A stretch of 64,000 nucleotides of DNA from Massospora cicadina (taxonomy: Eukaryota > Entomophthoromycota > Entomophthoromycetes > Entomophthorales > Entomophthoraceae): contig JAKSZP010008024.1 of assembly GCA_022478985.1 (NCBI GenBank), forward strand, positions 62,001 through 126,000, given 5' to 3'. Positions within the stretch are counted from its first letter, which is position 1; the number at the start of each line of letters is the position of its first letter. Shown in pieces: positions 12,201 to 24,092 of this stretch. The notes beneath the pieces are model-generated. The model ran no database searches. It was not told where the DNA came from and saw only the letters and a program-made list of their open reading frames with translations. The translations under genes were made by a program, and so were the position numbers.

Positions 12201-12511
12201 TGTGGTGCATTGACAATTCCACTGACGACGAGTTGGAAGGGGGTGGTGAAGATTCAGGCTATTATGTTTTGGAGGCTCCAATGGAAGTGCAGGTTCTGAA
12301 TAGGTTGAGGTCTGAACTAATTGATATAGCCATAATACCATGACGAACTTATCTTCAACAGCCGTTGAGGTTTTCAGAGGTGATCAATACTGCTAGTGAT
12401 ATGGACCAGCTTATTTGGACTTTGATCCAATCCATCCAGAAGGTGCATACCCTTCAATATAATAAAGGCAAATACCTTGTGATGGCTCAATGATTTGCCT
12501 CCACTCTCCGG

Positions 12512-13038
12512 TTGAAGGAGGTTCTCGCCCACCTACCTACTTTTGGTAACAACATAACAAAGTTAGAGGTTTTCATCAATAAGGTACGCGTTCTAGCCAT
12601 CCTTGTTATGGGTGCTCCGGTGAATGTAGTCTCATCCAAGCTCATAAGTAAAATTAAGTTGGCGCCTTCTCTGGACTATTCACAAGAGTTTGGAACTTCA
12701 GGGCCTAACAATACTCGAGCTATTAGAGCCTCCTCTTCTCAACCCCTATGGATTGGGAAGCTCCTTTTGGATTCCCCGCTGTAGAATTAACCAAAAATGC
12801 ATATGACCTACTCATTGGCATGCAGTTTATGATTGAGCATGACAGGATCATTAATATGAAACAGGGATTTATCTCTCTTCTAAATTATGAGGTTCCCCTA
12901 GTCTTCACAAGCAATGAGCCTAAGAAGAAGGAATATACATTCATAGTTGAGTTTCCTTCTTTCGCCCTCACCCTCATTTGTATCACATCAGACAGAAACA
13001 CAAATAAGCTGCCTGACTCTGTGGATGGCTCCAAGTGA
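12512..13038 (+). pseudogene. Gypsy-1 aspartic protease region
   Basis: The frame at 12,512-12,784 contains a hydrophobic run then VMGAPVNVVSSKL, which sits where the retropepsin D-T/S-G-A and the following hydrophobic residues should be. The catalytic Asp is not visible. A second frame (12,748-13,038) continues with YDLLIGMQFM, matching the ILG(M/L)-type block of pepsin-like folds. The protease would process Gag-Pol, but this copy would be catalytically dead. Confidence 0.55.
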
Positions 13039-13249
13039 ATTCCATTGTATGTGTCAGATGAGGTAGTAGTCAAAGAGTGTGAACAAAAGTGAAAGACACC
13101 AAAATTATTATGCAAATCCCCTGCTACCGCATCCTGCACTTAGTAAGGATTGATGGGATAAACTCTTTGGAACCTCAGTTGTTGCCAGGTATCCTAGACC
13201 CTACCAGAGACCTATCAATCTTCTGCTGGGGAACCTTACCAACAAGGAT

Positions 13250-14150
13250 ATGGTCATAAAGGATCATCAGGAGGTTGGAATAGCCCTGTTGATTACAATT
13301 GAAGACATTCACCAAGCCCATTGTATTGGCTCTATGCTGAATATGGGACTACCAACTGACCAAAGGATATTCGCTTTGCCCAACGTTCAGATTTCTGATG
13401 ATCTAAGTCCCTCTGAACTTAATAAAGTTCATTCCTTACTGGAGTCATATAGTAATATTTTCGCCAAATCTGATACTGACTATGGGCATATGAAGGGCTG
13501 GTGCCACACCATTTTTGGTGATGCTAAGCCCATTTGATCTAAGCCTTATCAGAGATCAGAAGTTGAGGAGCTCCAGATGAGGACGGAGCTTAAACAGTTA
13601 CTGGACGTGGGGCTACTGGTGCCTTATTAAAGTCCCTGGTCATTTACCCTATTGCTCATAAAAAAGAAGAATAGTGGACATTGAGTAGTTATGGACTACC
13701 GCAAAATGAAAACCCTCACCAAGAAGGACAGCTACCCAATCCCACGAATTTATGACGCTCTGTCCCAAATTTCTGGGTCTAAATTCTTTTCCACCATAGA
13801 CTTGGCTAGCGGATGCTTGCAAATGGATCTTTCTCCATAAAACCAGGAAAAGTGTGCACTTATTTGCAGAGAGAGTCTCTTCCAACCTACCCAACTACCA
13901 CAAGGGTTTTGCAATGCGCCCGCTTTCCAGCAAGCCATGGACCACATCTTACAGGATTAGAAGCCTAGTTGCATATATGTATATCCTGACAATATCATCA
14001 TCTTCTCCCAAACCTTCAATGAGCACCTTTCTCATTTAAAGGAAGTTTTTCCATCATTTTCAGGCCTCTCACATTAAGCTGAAGCTTTCCAAATGTACAT
14101 TCTTCCAAAAGAAGTTGGACTTCCTGGGCCACGCTATCTTTTCAGATGAG
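13250..14150 (+). pseudogene. Gypsy-1 reverse transcriptase remnant
   Basis: The frame at 13,250-13,537 is the linker before RT (LSPSELNKVHSLLESYSNIF, the segment usual before RT in Gypsy pol). The RT that follows is broken by stops near 13,538 and 13,626 and by indels. VMDYRKMKTLTKKDSYPIPR and DLASGCLQMDLS are readable around 13,690-13,835. Decayed pieces of the active-site half continue to about 14,150. It would have copied element RNA to DNA. Confidence 0.75.
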
Positions 14151-14327
14151 ATCCAGTTTCAAAGATAAGGTTGAGGCAATATCCAAGATGTCTGCCCCAA
14201 GACCCTCAACGATATTCAGGTGTTTTTGGGCATGATGGGGTATTACCATCAATTCACTCAACTTTCGCTCAGTTCAGTGAGCCCCTCATATGACTTTTAA
14301 CTAAAAACACCTCCTTTTCATTGAGGA

Positions 14328-14842
14328 GTGGAACAACAAGTTGCTTTTGAAATGCTAAAAAAGCTGCTGCAGCAACGGCCAATCCTGAGCCACCCTTATT
14401 ATAGTAAACCCTTTATTCTGTTTACTGATGCTTCCAATTATGCGGTTGAAGCTATCTTAGCTCAACTGGATGAGTATGGGGTTGATCACCCCATTTCATA
14501 TTTTAGCAAGATGCTCTCTAAGGCAGAACGCAACTATAGCGTCACTGAGAAGGAATGCCTGGCTGTCTTGCTTGCTGTTAGACATTACCGCCCTTTCATA
14601 TATGGGACCACATTTAAAGTGTTTACTGACCACGCCTCTTTAAATTTTTACAGAATATGAATGATCCCAATGGGCGGTTGGCACGCTGGGCTTTGAAGCT
14701 CTGGAACTATGATATGACAATTGTACACCAAGCTGGGACGAGCCACATGAAAGTTGATGGGTTGACTCAGCTGCCCATCCTTCACTTAGATAATAGTGAA
14801 GCAGAGCGGCTACATGATTTCCTAATGACCCCTGATGCTTAG
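14328..14842 (+). pseudogene. Gypsy-1 RNase H domain
   Basis: Two frames (14,328-14,660 and 14,657-14,842) overlap at a frameshift. They carry the Ty3/Gypsy RNase H landmarks: LFTDASNYAVEAILAQ, then ISYFSKMLSKAERNYSVTEKECLAV, then FKVFTDHASL, and after the shift RLARWALKLWNYDMTIVH and ADGLS-like VDGLTQLP. The catalytic Asp, Glu and second Asp positions (FTDAS, TEKE, FTDH) are all kept. The enzyme removes the RNA strand during reverse transcription. Confidence 0.85.
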
Positions 14843-14989
14843 GAGGATGAGGAAGAACCATTCCAAAAGATGCTAGCTCAACATCCCCATAACACGAAGG
14901 TGGATAATGGGCATCTCTATAAGAAAGTAGGTGTGAACTGGTTACCCTACCTCTAACCCTCAGAGCAAGTACCTGTCATTATGGAGTCT

Positions 14990-15965
14990 CATGCCCTCCT
15001 AGGGCTTAGCGGAGTACAAAATCCTATGAATAGGTAAAAGAACGCTACTATTGGGAGGGAATCACGGATACCATCATCCAAGTCTTGGATGCTTGTCTGA
15101 CATGCAAAAAGCAATCCAGCTCTAAAACCAAGTATCAATATCAACCTACACCCCTCAACAGCCTTTCCACACAATAAGTCTCAAATGTGGTTGGCCCTCT
15201 ACCCCCAACTACAGGTGTAAATTATTATATATTGGTAGGTATTGATCACTTTACCAAATGGGTTGAGGCTGTAAATATCCCAGCTCAGATGGCAAAAGCC
15301 ACATATACTTTACTCCACCAGTATTTTTACTTGACACGGTTGCCCTCAAGTTTTGCTATGTGATAATGGTAAAAACTTCACCTCCCAAGTGGTGAAGATT
15401 CTCGCAACTTCCATAACATGCAACGGCTCTTTTTTGTACCCCACAGCCTTCAAACAATGATACCGTGGAAAGACCCAATGGGATCCTGGTAACTATATTC
15501 TGGAAAATGGCCACTTCAGACCCCCTTCAATGGTATTAGTACTTACCCAGTGCCCTCATGGCCTACTGTATCAGTTACCACCGGATCCTTAAGATGCCTC
15601 CTTTCCATGTGTTGTATGGATGGGAACCTGGGGTGCCAGCATTATTGGCCAAAGACATTTTCACTGATAGGACAGATACTGAGCAAGCCACGAAGAAGTT
15701 GGATCAGCACATCATTCAGCTACAATCAGAGGCAATGAACAACTTGGCAAAGACTGTCACAAAAAATGGTCAAGCTGATAATGAGCTCTGTGCCCCTCTT
15801 TCTTCCTTCCTTCCAAGTATCTGACTTGGTGCTTTAATATCACAATCATATCACCCCTAGTAGGGAAAAACTCAGGTCCATTTGGGAAGGTCCTTTTGTA
15901 GTCACTTACAAGCAAGGAGAGGAGTACTCCATAAAATCCTTTGCTACCAGAGTTACTATAAATTA
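14990..15965 (+). pseudogene. Gypsy-1 integrase remnant
   Basis: The zinc-binding CX2C reads DACLTCKKQ near 15,085-15,115. Catalytic-core blocks follow: GIDHFTKWVEAVNIP (about 15,238-15,282, first Asp kept), LCDNGKNFTSQVV (about 15,355-15,393, second Asp kept) and, after a frameshift, a VERPNGIL block near 15,468-15,490 holding the Glu. The C-terminal part (15,550-15,960) includes the PFHVLYGWEPGVPALL block. There is no chromodomain-like ending. Several shifts make it inactive. Confidence 0.8.
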
Positions 15966-16008
15966 AGTCTATAACCAATTATTATGGGCCTATTCTCACA
16001 CCAACATT

Positions 16009-16021
16009 CTTGAGGGGGTGA
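16009..16021 (+). other. Polypurine tract of Gypsy-1
   Basis: TTGAGGGGGTGA lies immediately before the 3' LTR start (TGTTGGACA at 16,022). That is the position and composition needed to prime plus-strand DNA synthesis. Confidence 0.7.
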
Positions 16022-16779
16022 TGTTGGACATTTGCCCTCCCAGATACAAGACAAGAAAGCTATGGGTCCAAATCAGCTGTTAAGGGGAAATGTTAGACAT
16101 ATACTAATCCACAATAATGATAACTTTTTTAATAATAAGGAAATTAGCCAAAAAACCCTGTCTGATTCTCGGTGGAACCCTGAAAATTGGGAAAACTTTA
16201 GTTCAAATACCTCACTGGCAATCAACACTAATTTTAGCAGTCAGATTACTCTGACTTTGTGGTGGACTCTGGGGATCCATCAGATAAATCTCCCCCAGCC
16301 CCTAACAGTACCATTCATGCACCTATGCGGGGACCACTCCATTCTATAGGCGTGGCAGGGGTCCTCAAATGTGCAATATTTTTTGCAAAAGTTTTTGGCT
16401 AAAATATATTAAGTCATTACCCCATGGGTACATCTTGCCCCAAAATAGTTCCCCATTCATTGTTCAGCCTAAGTGAAGCCAATTTGCCAAGCTTTGCTAG
16501 GCTAACTTCACATAATTCCTGTTTGGTCTAGTCTAAGCTATTCTGAACTTATAATTGAAACTCTCTCAAACCTCAATACAATTAAATATTAAATGATCCA
16601 ATATTGAGAGTTTGCTTTTTCCCTTATCCCCAGCAGTGTTAATAAAACTTTAAAAAACCCTAATTTCCTAAGTTTTTGAAGTTTAAGTATTTTTATTATA
16701 ATTGTGGTATCAATCCACCAGTGTTGGATTTCAGTGGAATAAGCACCAACTGAGCATCTTTTGCACCCTAAATCTAACA
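16022..16779 (+). repeat. Gypsy-1 3' LTR
   Basis: The partner of 10,276-11,034. It starts TGTTGGACATTT and ends TCTAACA, followed by TSD ATCAT. Scattered substitutions separate the two LTRs, so the insertion is not recent. Confidence 0.92.
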
Positions 16780-16784
16780 ATCAT

Positions 16785-18145
16785 CCACAGGTTGGCCCAC
16801 CTTAAATAAAGATTTAGAAAAAAAATTAAAAAATTTAACATAAAAAAAGAATGTTAAATTTAATTTTACTTTAAAGTACTTACCTGCATTTAGATATATA
16901 TATTTAATAAGAAGAAACTAAACTAAACATAAAAACCTTTAGTAATATGTAGTAACTATATGAAAAATTAATAGAGAACCTTTTTTGAAGGCAAACGTCA
17001 CAAATGCTAATTAAAAATAATATGAAAAGTGTTATCTAGCATTAATTTTTAAATTATATTAAGGAATTAAATCATATATGCAACAAATGCTGATGAGCTA
17101 CAGAAAATATAATATAATGAATTCAACTGCTTTTTTAGAGATAAACCCACCATACTTTATGATTAAAGTAAGAAATAAAAAATTAATATTATTACTTATA
17201 ATAATAAATATATTTAACGTTAATCAGGTATCATAATGCGCTATGTTCTGAAACTAGCAATGTATATAATATATCATTGATAAGAAAGTAAGGTTGATAT
17301 GTATTATTTATGTTTATTATAGAGAGATTTTTAATTAATTTTCATCCTAGCTATCAGTGGTATCTTATAAATTATAATAATACTTAGTTGCTTAGTTGAA
17401 TCTTTTCCTCAAAATTAAATATAGATTCCCACTCAATTTATGATTTCTATAAAACTTATGATACTTATTATTGGTTCCTGTGGTAAGACAAAAATAATCA
17501 TTCCTTATATGATCTTGAGAGCTACTATTGCCCCTCACAATGCAGTTTTCTTCTGGTTAGGGCAGAAATATAATATGTATGTGCTAAGAAGATAGTAATC
17601 CATGTGGAGTCATGCACCATGCCTCAGTCCAGCCAAGAAAATTAGTAAAGAAAGATCATGTAATCATGGCCTATCAGTTCATGGTAGGAAGGTTTTACCC
17701 TCAGTATTGGGACTTGTACTCCATTCCTATATTTTCATTTTCACTTCCTACTCTAAATTGGGTGATATTTGTCCCAAGTTTTTCACCTCAAATAAATATA
17801 TAATTTTAAGATATTTTTATTGGTAAAAGATTATTCATATTTATTTATATATCATTAGCTTACAATTCTAGGTTTGGCGAAATATATCCAAGTAAAAAAA
17901 AGTTTTAATTTGACAATTCTTAGTCTGTTCATGAAAATTTACTTTGACTTAAATAAATGGTATGAGAAAAAAAAATGAGATAACAAAATTTGTTTTTTAG
18001 AAAGGAAAAAAAGTACATGTTGTAATTAATATTGGTTCTCTTTATTGTAAAAAATCCAAATTTGATAGTGAAAACATGATATATTTTATCACATTATATA
18101 AATCTTATCACAAAAATAAATAATAAGCATATCAGTTATATATTG
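16785..18145. other. AT-rich spacer, no gene seen
   Basis: The stretch is rich in A/T runs. Two short overlapping frames at 17,602-17,826 have no recognisable similarity. It is the left flank of the solo LTR that begins at 18,146. Confidence 0.55.
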
Positions 18146-18413
18146 TGTCAAGAGATTTGAACCAGATGGATCCTTCTGATAGTATCAAAATTAGGGGTGT
18201 TGGTTAGTCAGGCATGATTGACAACTAATTACCTAGTTCAATAAAAATTAATGGTATAAATATTAATTTGAGTTTAGGTTTGGCAGAATCTTTATCTGCT
18301 GCCAAAATGCCAATTTGAGAATCTTTGTTGGAGTAACTGGCGTTAAGCCAATAATCTGTCACAAATTGTCTGAAAATGGTTCTGCCAACTAATTTAAAGC
18401 ACTGATGACTCAT
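18146..18413 (+). repeat. Left part of a split solo LTR (miniature-element family)
   Basis: The sequence starts TGTCA and matches, block by block, the reverse complement of the LTRs at 56,581-58,861 (AACCAGATGGATCC, GGTTAGTCAGGC, TAATTACCTAGTTCAATA). The match continues at 29,765 on the far side of Chromo-1. The two parts add up to 1,057 bp without the duplicated target, close to the 1,051-1,052 bp of the intact LTRs. The outer flanks read TATTG (18,141-18,145) and TCTTG (30,559-30,563), a TSD with one mismatch. Confidence 0.88.
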
Positions 18414-19570
18414 TGTCAGGAAAACAGAAAGTGAGAATTAGACTGGCCTGCCAGCCCAGATGCCAGAGCACCCAAATGGCAAACCAGAATGCTGAAGTCA
18501 CTGCTGCTGGTTTGATGGATATGGAACTGGAAAGTAATCTCACCAAGAACTGTTGGTGAGCCAGAATTTCATATAGGCACATAAAAAATACCAGATGTGT
18601 ATTGCTGTTAACCCCAAGGGGCGTGTGAGGGTCATCAGAAAAGGTGGTTTAATTTTTTTCATGAAAACAAAATTTTAGGAAGGGATTTTTTTAAAATAAA
18701 AATTAGGAAAGAAAAATTGACCAAAAATCCTCTCAGTGTGATGTGACTGATTAAATAATGGTCAATTTAGAGGGGAAACAAGCCAAGATCAGGTCCCACA
18801 AGTTCACCTAACCAGAAAATTGTTTGGGAATGGGGAACATATAATTTAACTGGGAATCAACATTGAAGAATTTGGCAGCAGGCCGAGTCACTATTGGTTT
18901 GACCTCAAACATCCAAACTGAGGCTCGGATACATTTCCAATGGTTGGCATGATGGCGTTTAACCTGATGAGCAGTGGGAATCCCCCAAGGCCACCCCATG
19001 TAGGGGCGGGCCCATTTGGTTAGGAATGGGTTTGGGACGCCCAACCTGCCCATGCCCAGTCGCTGGGCTGTTCATTTGGTCTGAGGCATTGCATCAGGTG
19101 CAATGCCCATTTTCTAGCTGGGAGCTTTGAACCCTCGTTGATGGTGTCCAATGCTGTTACCTGCCCATTGGGGATCATCCCCAACAATTTTGAGGGGGGT
19201 TGATTTTTTGATCATAGCATTAGCTGAATCAAAACTGTCAGGCATTCTGGCTGATGGGGCAGTCTTCATCCCTTTCCAACTACATGGAATCCAACTATCA
19301 GGCTGATTCCCACTCAATTTCAGGTCAATAAATTTAATTTTGGCAATCTCAGTGCAGATTTCCCCAATTAACTGTACCAGTTCCGCTGAGGTGAGTGTGG
19401 GCACCAGGGGAGGAATTTGAAGTGGAAAAGCTGTTACCCAGCGCTTGTCTACCATGTGGGTGAGGTCGCCCTGGGTAACAAGGAGTACAGCTACCCTCTT
19501 TGATACCTTCTTACTTGGGAATGAGAAAAGGACCCAAATAATGTCCAGGGGACGTTCCTCAGGACTTACA
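18414..19570 (-). repeat. Chromo-1 3' LTR
   Basis: The LTR is 1,157 bp and matches 28,606-29,764. The frame of pol enters it without a stop and runs to 19,114 (about 150 codons inside the LTR). Near the other end it holds a hydrophobic frame (18,394-18,582) that matches the one in the 5' LTR. Confidence 0.9.
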
Positions 19571-20905
19571 TTACCCTTTCCTTTTTCCAAAGGAAGGGCA
19601 CCATCACCAGGGAACTTCACAAGGGCCACATTTTTATGCGCCTTGGGTAACTTGATCACCATTACCATTGAAGTTTTTTGGGGAGGGCGGGGAGCATTGG
19701 GGTGGGATTTGTGAAACACTTTAACCAATTCCATACAGTTTGCACAATAGTGAACCATGACCCAACTGTTCTCATAAGCTGGATAACCTTTCCAAGCCAT
19801 GAGATATTGAATGGACTGTCAGGACTTGCAGGATGCCAGAATATTCTCCACCTCAGCCTCTTCCACATCCTCAATGATGATCAGTTCCAGTTCCATGAGA
19901 ACCATACCCTTGAAAGGCAACAGCTGGGAAATGTGGAAGATGGGATGCTGTTTCCAGTGAGCTGAAAGCTTCAACCAGAACGCACCATTACCCAAGACTT
20001 CTTCCACAAAATGGGGACCCAAACGCTTACTTTCAAATTTATGGGAAGGAGCTTGAATTTGTAAATGGCGGGTATCAAGCATAACATAGGAGCCCACTGT
20101 TATATTGTGACCTGGGAGCTTCTTACAATCTGTGAACTGCTTGTAATCATCAATAGCTTTGGTGAGGTGTTCCTGCACCAAGGATTGAGTTGACCTAATA
20201 TGTTAGCATGATCCTCGGCAGCTTAAACCTCAGGCTGCAAGTAAGGCCTGACTGAAAATGAAGGGCTATACTCCAACGTCGCTTTGTAGGGCAAAAACCC
20301 CATATATGCATGCATTCCATTGTTATAAGCAAATTGAGTGAGGGGAAGGTCGTTGGCCCAAGTGTCCTGTGCAGCCACAGTATAGCAATGCAGGTACTGT
20401 TCAAGGACTTGGTTAACTCGCTCAGTCTGTACTTCAGACTGGGGATGGTACGCTGTGGAATGGCAGGGGAATATTTTGAGGATAGATAGGAGTTCACTCC
20501 AAAACCACGCCATGAACTATGAACCACATTCGCTGATGATCTCCTGTGGGAGACCAAACATTGAGAACAAATGACGTACATAAAGGCGGGAAGTCTCCTA
20601 TGATGTAATCACAGAATTGTATGGAATAAGGAGGGAAATTTTAGTGAAATGATTCACCACCATCGCCACTGTTAACCTGTTAGAGCAGGGGAGTTTGACA
20701 ATAAAGTACACGGACACCAACGTCCATGGTCCCTCCGCCTGCTGTAAGAGGTGTAAAAGACTATTTCTGCTAGAGCGGTCCAACTTAGCCTGAGCACAAG
20801 TAACACAGTCAGCGATCCAGGCCGTAACTTCTTTTGTTAAACCTGCCCAGGGTGTAGGTCCATTTGATCAAGTTGATGCATTTCTTATTACTGGGATGAC
20901 CAACC
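19114..20905 (-). pseudogene. Chromo-1 integrase with chromodomain and C-terminal tail
   Basis: Integrase inserts the element DNA, and the chromodomain is thought to steer it to modified histones. From right to left: CVTCAQAKLD zinc-binding end near 20,800; VMVVNHFTKIS, where the first catalytic Asp is Asn; ISECGS, where the second Asp is Glu and a stop follows; TERVNQ with the Glu intact (about 20,420). Then comes an SH3-like barrel (20,181-19,900) with RLGPHFVEEVLGNGAFWLKL, and the chromodomain EVENILAS...YLMAWKGYPAYENSWV (19,890-19,760) interrupted by one in-frame TGA at 19,819. The frame continues past the polypurine tract into the LTR, ending at 19,114. Confidence 0.85.
19571..19592 (-). 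other. Polypurine tract of Chromo-1
   Basis: The minus strand reads TTTGGAAAAAGGAAAGGGTA directly before the LTR start. The same tract precedes the Chromo-2 3' LTR at 53,352-53,366. Confidence 0.8.
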
Positions 20906-21183
20906 GTGGGGGGATCGTGATGTGCGCGGAAAACTTCCATTCTAAAGGAGGGGGAACCAAACGCGTGACTGAAAATAAGTTAAGTCCTTCTACAATGAGT
21001 ATAGAGAATGTTTATGCTTCTGGTGAGGTAACTGCTCAACTAGCGCCACGCCTTCAGGGCAGGCCATTTGACTGGCTAAGACCTGAGTAACTAATGGAGC
21101 ATTGGGGGCCAGAGCAATGGAAAAAATGACAGGGGAATAATTGACAGGAATTGGGTGGCAGGAACCACGGTAACGAGATTCAC

Positions 21184-21803
21184 TTACTCCAGATTCGCGG
21201 AACAGTGGGTGGGGCTGCAGCTGAGGAAATCAGGAAGAACGTTGAGTGCACCTTTTATAAATTTGTATTTGAAATTAAAACTGCACAAGTCCCAATAAGT
21301 ATGGGCTTGCCAATGCACCAATTTTTGGGTTTTGCAAAAGTACAAGAGAGCCTGGTGGTCTGTGCGGACCATTAACTCATGTTGAGCACCCTGTAACAGA
21401 TACCTTCAATTAATTAATGCCCATGCAATGGCTGCCAACTCCTTGTCATAAATGGCCCAGGACTGCTCCATAGAGATGAACTTTTGGGAAAAATAGGTGA
21501 CTGGGTGTTCCAAGCCATTGTGCTCCTGGAGCAACACCACCCCACAGCTACTGACAAGGCGTCACATGCAACAATATACGGCTTGGTTGTATTGGCATGT
21601 TTCAAAATTGGAGGGGACACGAATACCTCCTTAATTGATTCAAACGCCTGTTGGCATTTGGGCATCCAGTAAAATGGTACGTTTTTCCCTGTAAGGGGGT
21701 GGAGTGGGGCAGCAAGCTGGGAAAGTGCTGGGGAAATTTTTTTAAGAAAATGATGGTTCCCAAGAAACTCCGTAGTTGTTTCTGGGTAGTTGGGGTTGGC
21801 CAT
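21184..21803 (-). pseudogene. Chromo-1 RNase H domain
   Basis: Readable blocks are FLGNHHFLKKISPALSQLAAPL and QAFESIKEVFVSPPIL (end of RT and connection), then VACDALSVAVG where the usual first Asp is kept (21,560-21,580), and after a shift VRTDHQALLYF (21,340-21,372) with the Asp-His pair. LVHWQAHTYWDLCSFNFKYKFIKG follows. The domain matches Chromo-2 at 51,260-51,760. Frameshifts separate the blocks. Confidence 0.8.
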
Positions 21804-21848
21804 TCCTGGATGGCATCCAACTTATTGGGAGGGATTGCGTAACCATCT

Positions 21849-22540
21849 TTAAGGACAGGTTCCAGAGGAAGGTAACCTCCTCCTTATAGAACTTGCACTT
21901 GGAAGGCTTGACAAATTAGCCTGCCTTATGCAAGGTAGCCACAACTGCTTCCAAGTCAGCTGCATGTTGTTCAAGAGTCGGGGAGTGAACCAGAATGTCA
22001 TCCATATATGCAACTGCGCAGGTAAACCGGAGGTCACCCAGTAAATTGTTGATAATGTATTGCAACATAGCTGGAGCATTCTTCAGTCCAAAGGACATTA
22101 CACAGAATTGGAAAATGCCGCACTTTGTCTGGATTGCTGTTTCCATTCTTGCCCTTTCATTTTCTGAATTTGGTTAAACGCATTAACCAGATCCAGCTTA
22201 GAGAACAAACAGGATTTAGCGATTGCCTGACTAATCATCTGCTCCAGAGGCAAGGGGTAGGGATCAGAAACCATTACTTTATTGTTTAAGTGGCTGTAAT
22301 CCACGCAGGGACAGAGAGAATCATTTTTTTAGCAAAGACAATGGGAGACGTGACTGGTGATGTCTTATTGAACAACCACCCCTTTTTCAACATATCGTCC
22401 AACCAAGTGTTGAGCGCAGCCTCCTCCTCTGCTGTGTGGGGATACAACGGGCAGTTGATATTCATCAACTCCACCGTCGTACAAAATTCACAGTCAAATC
22501 TGGTGTGAGGAGGCAGATGATACGCCTTTTCATAAATCAA
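21849..22540 (-). pseudogene. Chromo-1 reverse transcriptase
   Basis: Three frames cover the domain. The first (22,286-22,540) has LDDMLKKGWLF and SPIVFAKK. The second (22,098-22,304) has DYSHLNNKVMVSDPYPLP and FSKLDLVNAFNQI. The third (21,916-22,146) has FCVMSFGLKNAPAMLQ and the catalytic YMDDILVHS. The active-site residues are intact, and indels near 22,300 and 22,140 break the frame. Its closest relative in the window is the same region of Chromo-2 (50,527-51,128). Confidence 0.9.
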
Positions 22541-22679
22541 AAAATGCTTTGATAGTGCATCAAACTTTCTGAAAAATTAGACGGTATGCCTGTAGGAGAG
22601 ATGAGGGAAATGATAGAACCGCGACCTTAAGCTTTCCTAAGAGTGTCAATTAGGGGAATTCAACCTCCAGTTGATCATT

Positions 22680-22944
22680 AGCAAATGACAGCATGTTAGA
22701 TTCCAGGTGGAACTTGACATGTTGCCAGCGCCACCATCCCACTCTTAAGATCACTGAAAACACCAAGTTTGGCATAGCAGAAAAGCGGTCGCAGAAGCTG
22801 AACTGGTGTATTGATAATGTGACTCGTTTTCAAACCCAGTATGAGGTTTGGGAGGCTGACAATGCAACCATCACTGAAGGGCCTGCATCCAGGTCAAGTT
22901 CCAATTGCTGGGCCAGTTCTACACTCATAAAATTACCCACAGCT
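22680..22944 (-). pseudogene. Chromo-1 protease, C-terminal part (left of LINE-1)
   Basis: The minus strand matches Chromo-2 50,010-50,240. The right edge at 22,929-22,944 is the 16-bp target duplicated by LINE-1, and the reading continues at 28,211. The protease is thus cut in two by the LINE just beside the catalytic motif. Confidence 0.75.
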
Positions 22945-23040
22945 AGAACTTTTCTTTCTCGTTGCAAACACTTTTGCAACCTATTCAATTCAAAACTAAA
23001 TCTAGTTTGATAATCTCACAGAGGAGATTAGTCTGCGCCC

Positions 23041-24092
23041 ATGTCTGGGAGCAGTTGGGCAAGCAAAGCAAGAGGAGCAGGCAGAAGGCCCGCGGCCTCC
23101 AATGTTCGAAAACGCCCCAGAGAATCCGGTGGAATAGACAAAAATCTCAAAAAACCGGCGGTCACAATTTCCCCAGAGATACTCGCGTGGCAAGCACGAT
23201 GCAACCAGTACATCAACAGGCCACACTCCCAGCCACTTTTGTCAGTGGAATTCGGAGTACATGTGTATCTGGACATCCAAAAAATGGCCTTATGGGAAAA
23301 ATTTTGTGAAGATGTACACAAAATTTTCCTGACCGCGGTGTACGTTGCACCTCACTCCATGTCATGCAGTTGGCTGGACCTAGGTTTCAAAAGCAAAATA
23401 GCAGCAGATGAGGCTGCAGCGGTGCACATAGTGGTTGACCTCCCCGAAGGGCAACAGGTCGTCGAAACCAAATGCACCAGATGGACAAAATCAAACCAAA
23501 TTTTCCTCACATTTGACTTTTTGCCTACTACAGTAAAACGTGACTTTTTGGAGCAACAACTGAAAGATGGTCTCACCATATATGGCGAAATACAATCTTT
23601 CAAAATGCAACGTTTCACACTGATGCCACACCTGTGCACTGGCAAAGCCATCGCAGTTCTGACCCCAACTGAGGAGATCATGAAGGACCTAACCCAGATC
23701 CCACACTCCACATTTATTGACATCGCAGGGCATACCACCCACCCATTCCAGGTAACTGTGGACAGCGCGCCCCCATTTGCACCCACTGTGATGTGTTCAG
23801 CCATAAGGCGCATGTATGCCCCATCAAGGAGGGTGTCACATTCCAAGAGCACCCCTCAGCGGCCATGGCCAGTGGAGAGGCGCACTACGAACCAACCGCA
23901 AGCACCAAGGAGGCTTTCCCATGGGGAGCACAAGGCTGCTACCTATTGGTAAAGCCCATCTCCCCGCAGGAGCAGAAGAAGGCTAATCAGGCCCATAGGG
24001 CCACGGCCAAGGAAGCGGCCAAGGCCACCACCACCATCCCGCACTCACAACGCCAGGAGGACATGGAGACAATCGCGGTGGAAGCAACTTAG
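23041..24092 (+). pseudogene. LINE-1 ORF1 (RNA-binding protein, frameshifted)
   Basis: The ATG at 23,041 opens a 303-codon frame: a basic, Ala/Arg/Pro-rich start, a middle region with FLPTTVKRDFLEQQLKDGL and LMPHLCTGKAIAVL that could be an RRM-like fold, and PFQVTVDSAPP. In the CCCCC run at about 23,768-23,772 the frame is lost by one base. The next frame carries the zinc knuckle CTHCDVFSHKAHVC (CX2CX4HX4C) and a basic tail to 24,092. LINE-2 ORF1 keeps knuckle and middle region in one frame, which shows that this is a mutation. Role: coats element RNA. Confidence 0.85.

Larger units (their letters stand above)
10276..16779 (+). mobile_element. Gypsy-1: complete but inactive Ty3/Gypsy LTR retrotransposon
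   Basis: The element is 6,504 bp long, with 759-bp and 758-bp LTRs that begin TGTTGGA (TGTCAGA in the 5' copy) and end TCCAACA or TCTAACA. It is flanked by a perfect 5-bp TSD, ATCAT (10,271-10,275 and 16,780-16,784). The order inside is PBS, gag, protease, RT, RNase H, integrase, polypurine tract, which is the Ty3/Gypsy order. I found no chromodomain. All coding blocks are split by stops or frameshifts, so the copy needs help from another element to move. Confidence 0.92.

Noticed and set aside
17602..17826. Two overlapping short frames as a small gene
   Set aside because: Neither shows a motif, and the surrounding sequence is AT-rich spacer. Length is within chance expectation.
23352..23852. 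166-codon minus-strand open frame
   Set aside because: It lies antisense to the LINE-1 ORF1, which has recognisable motifs, and shows none of its own.
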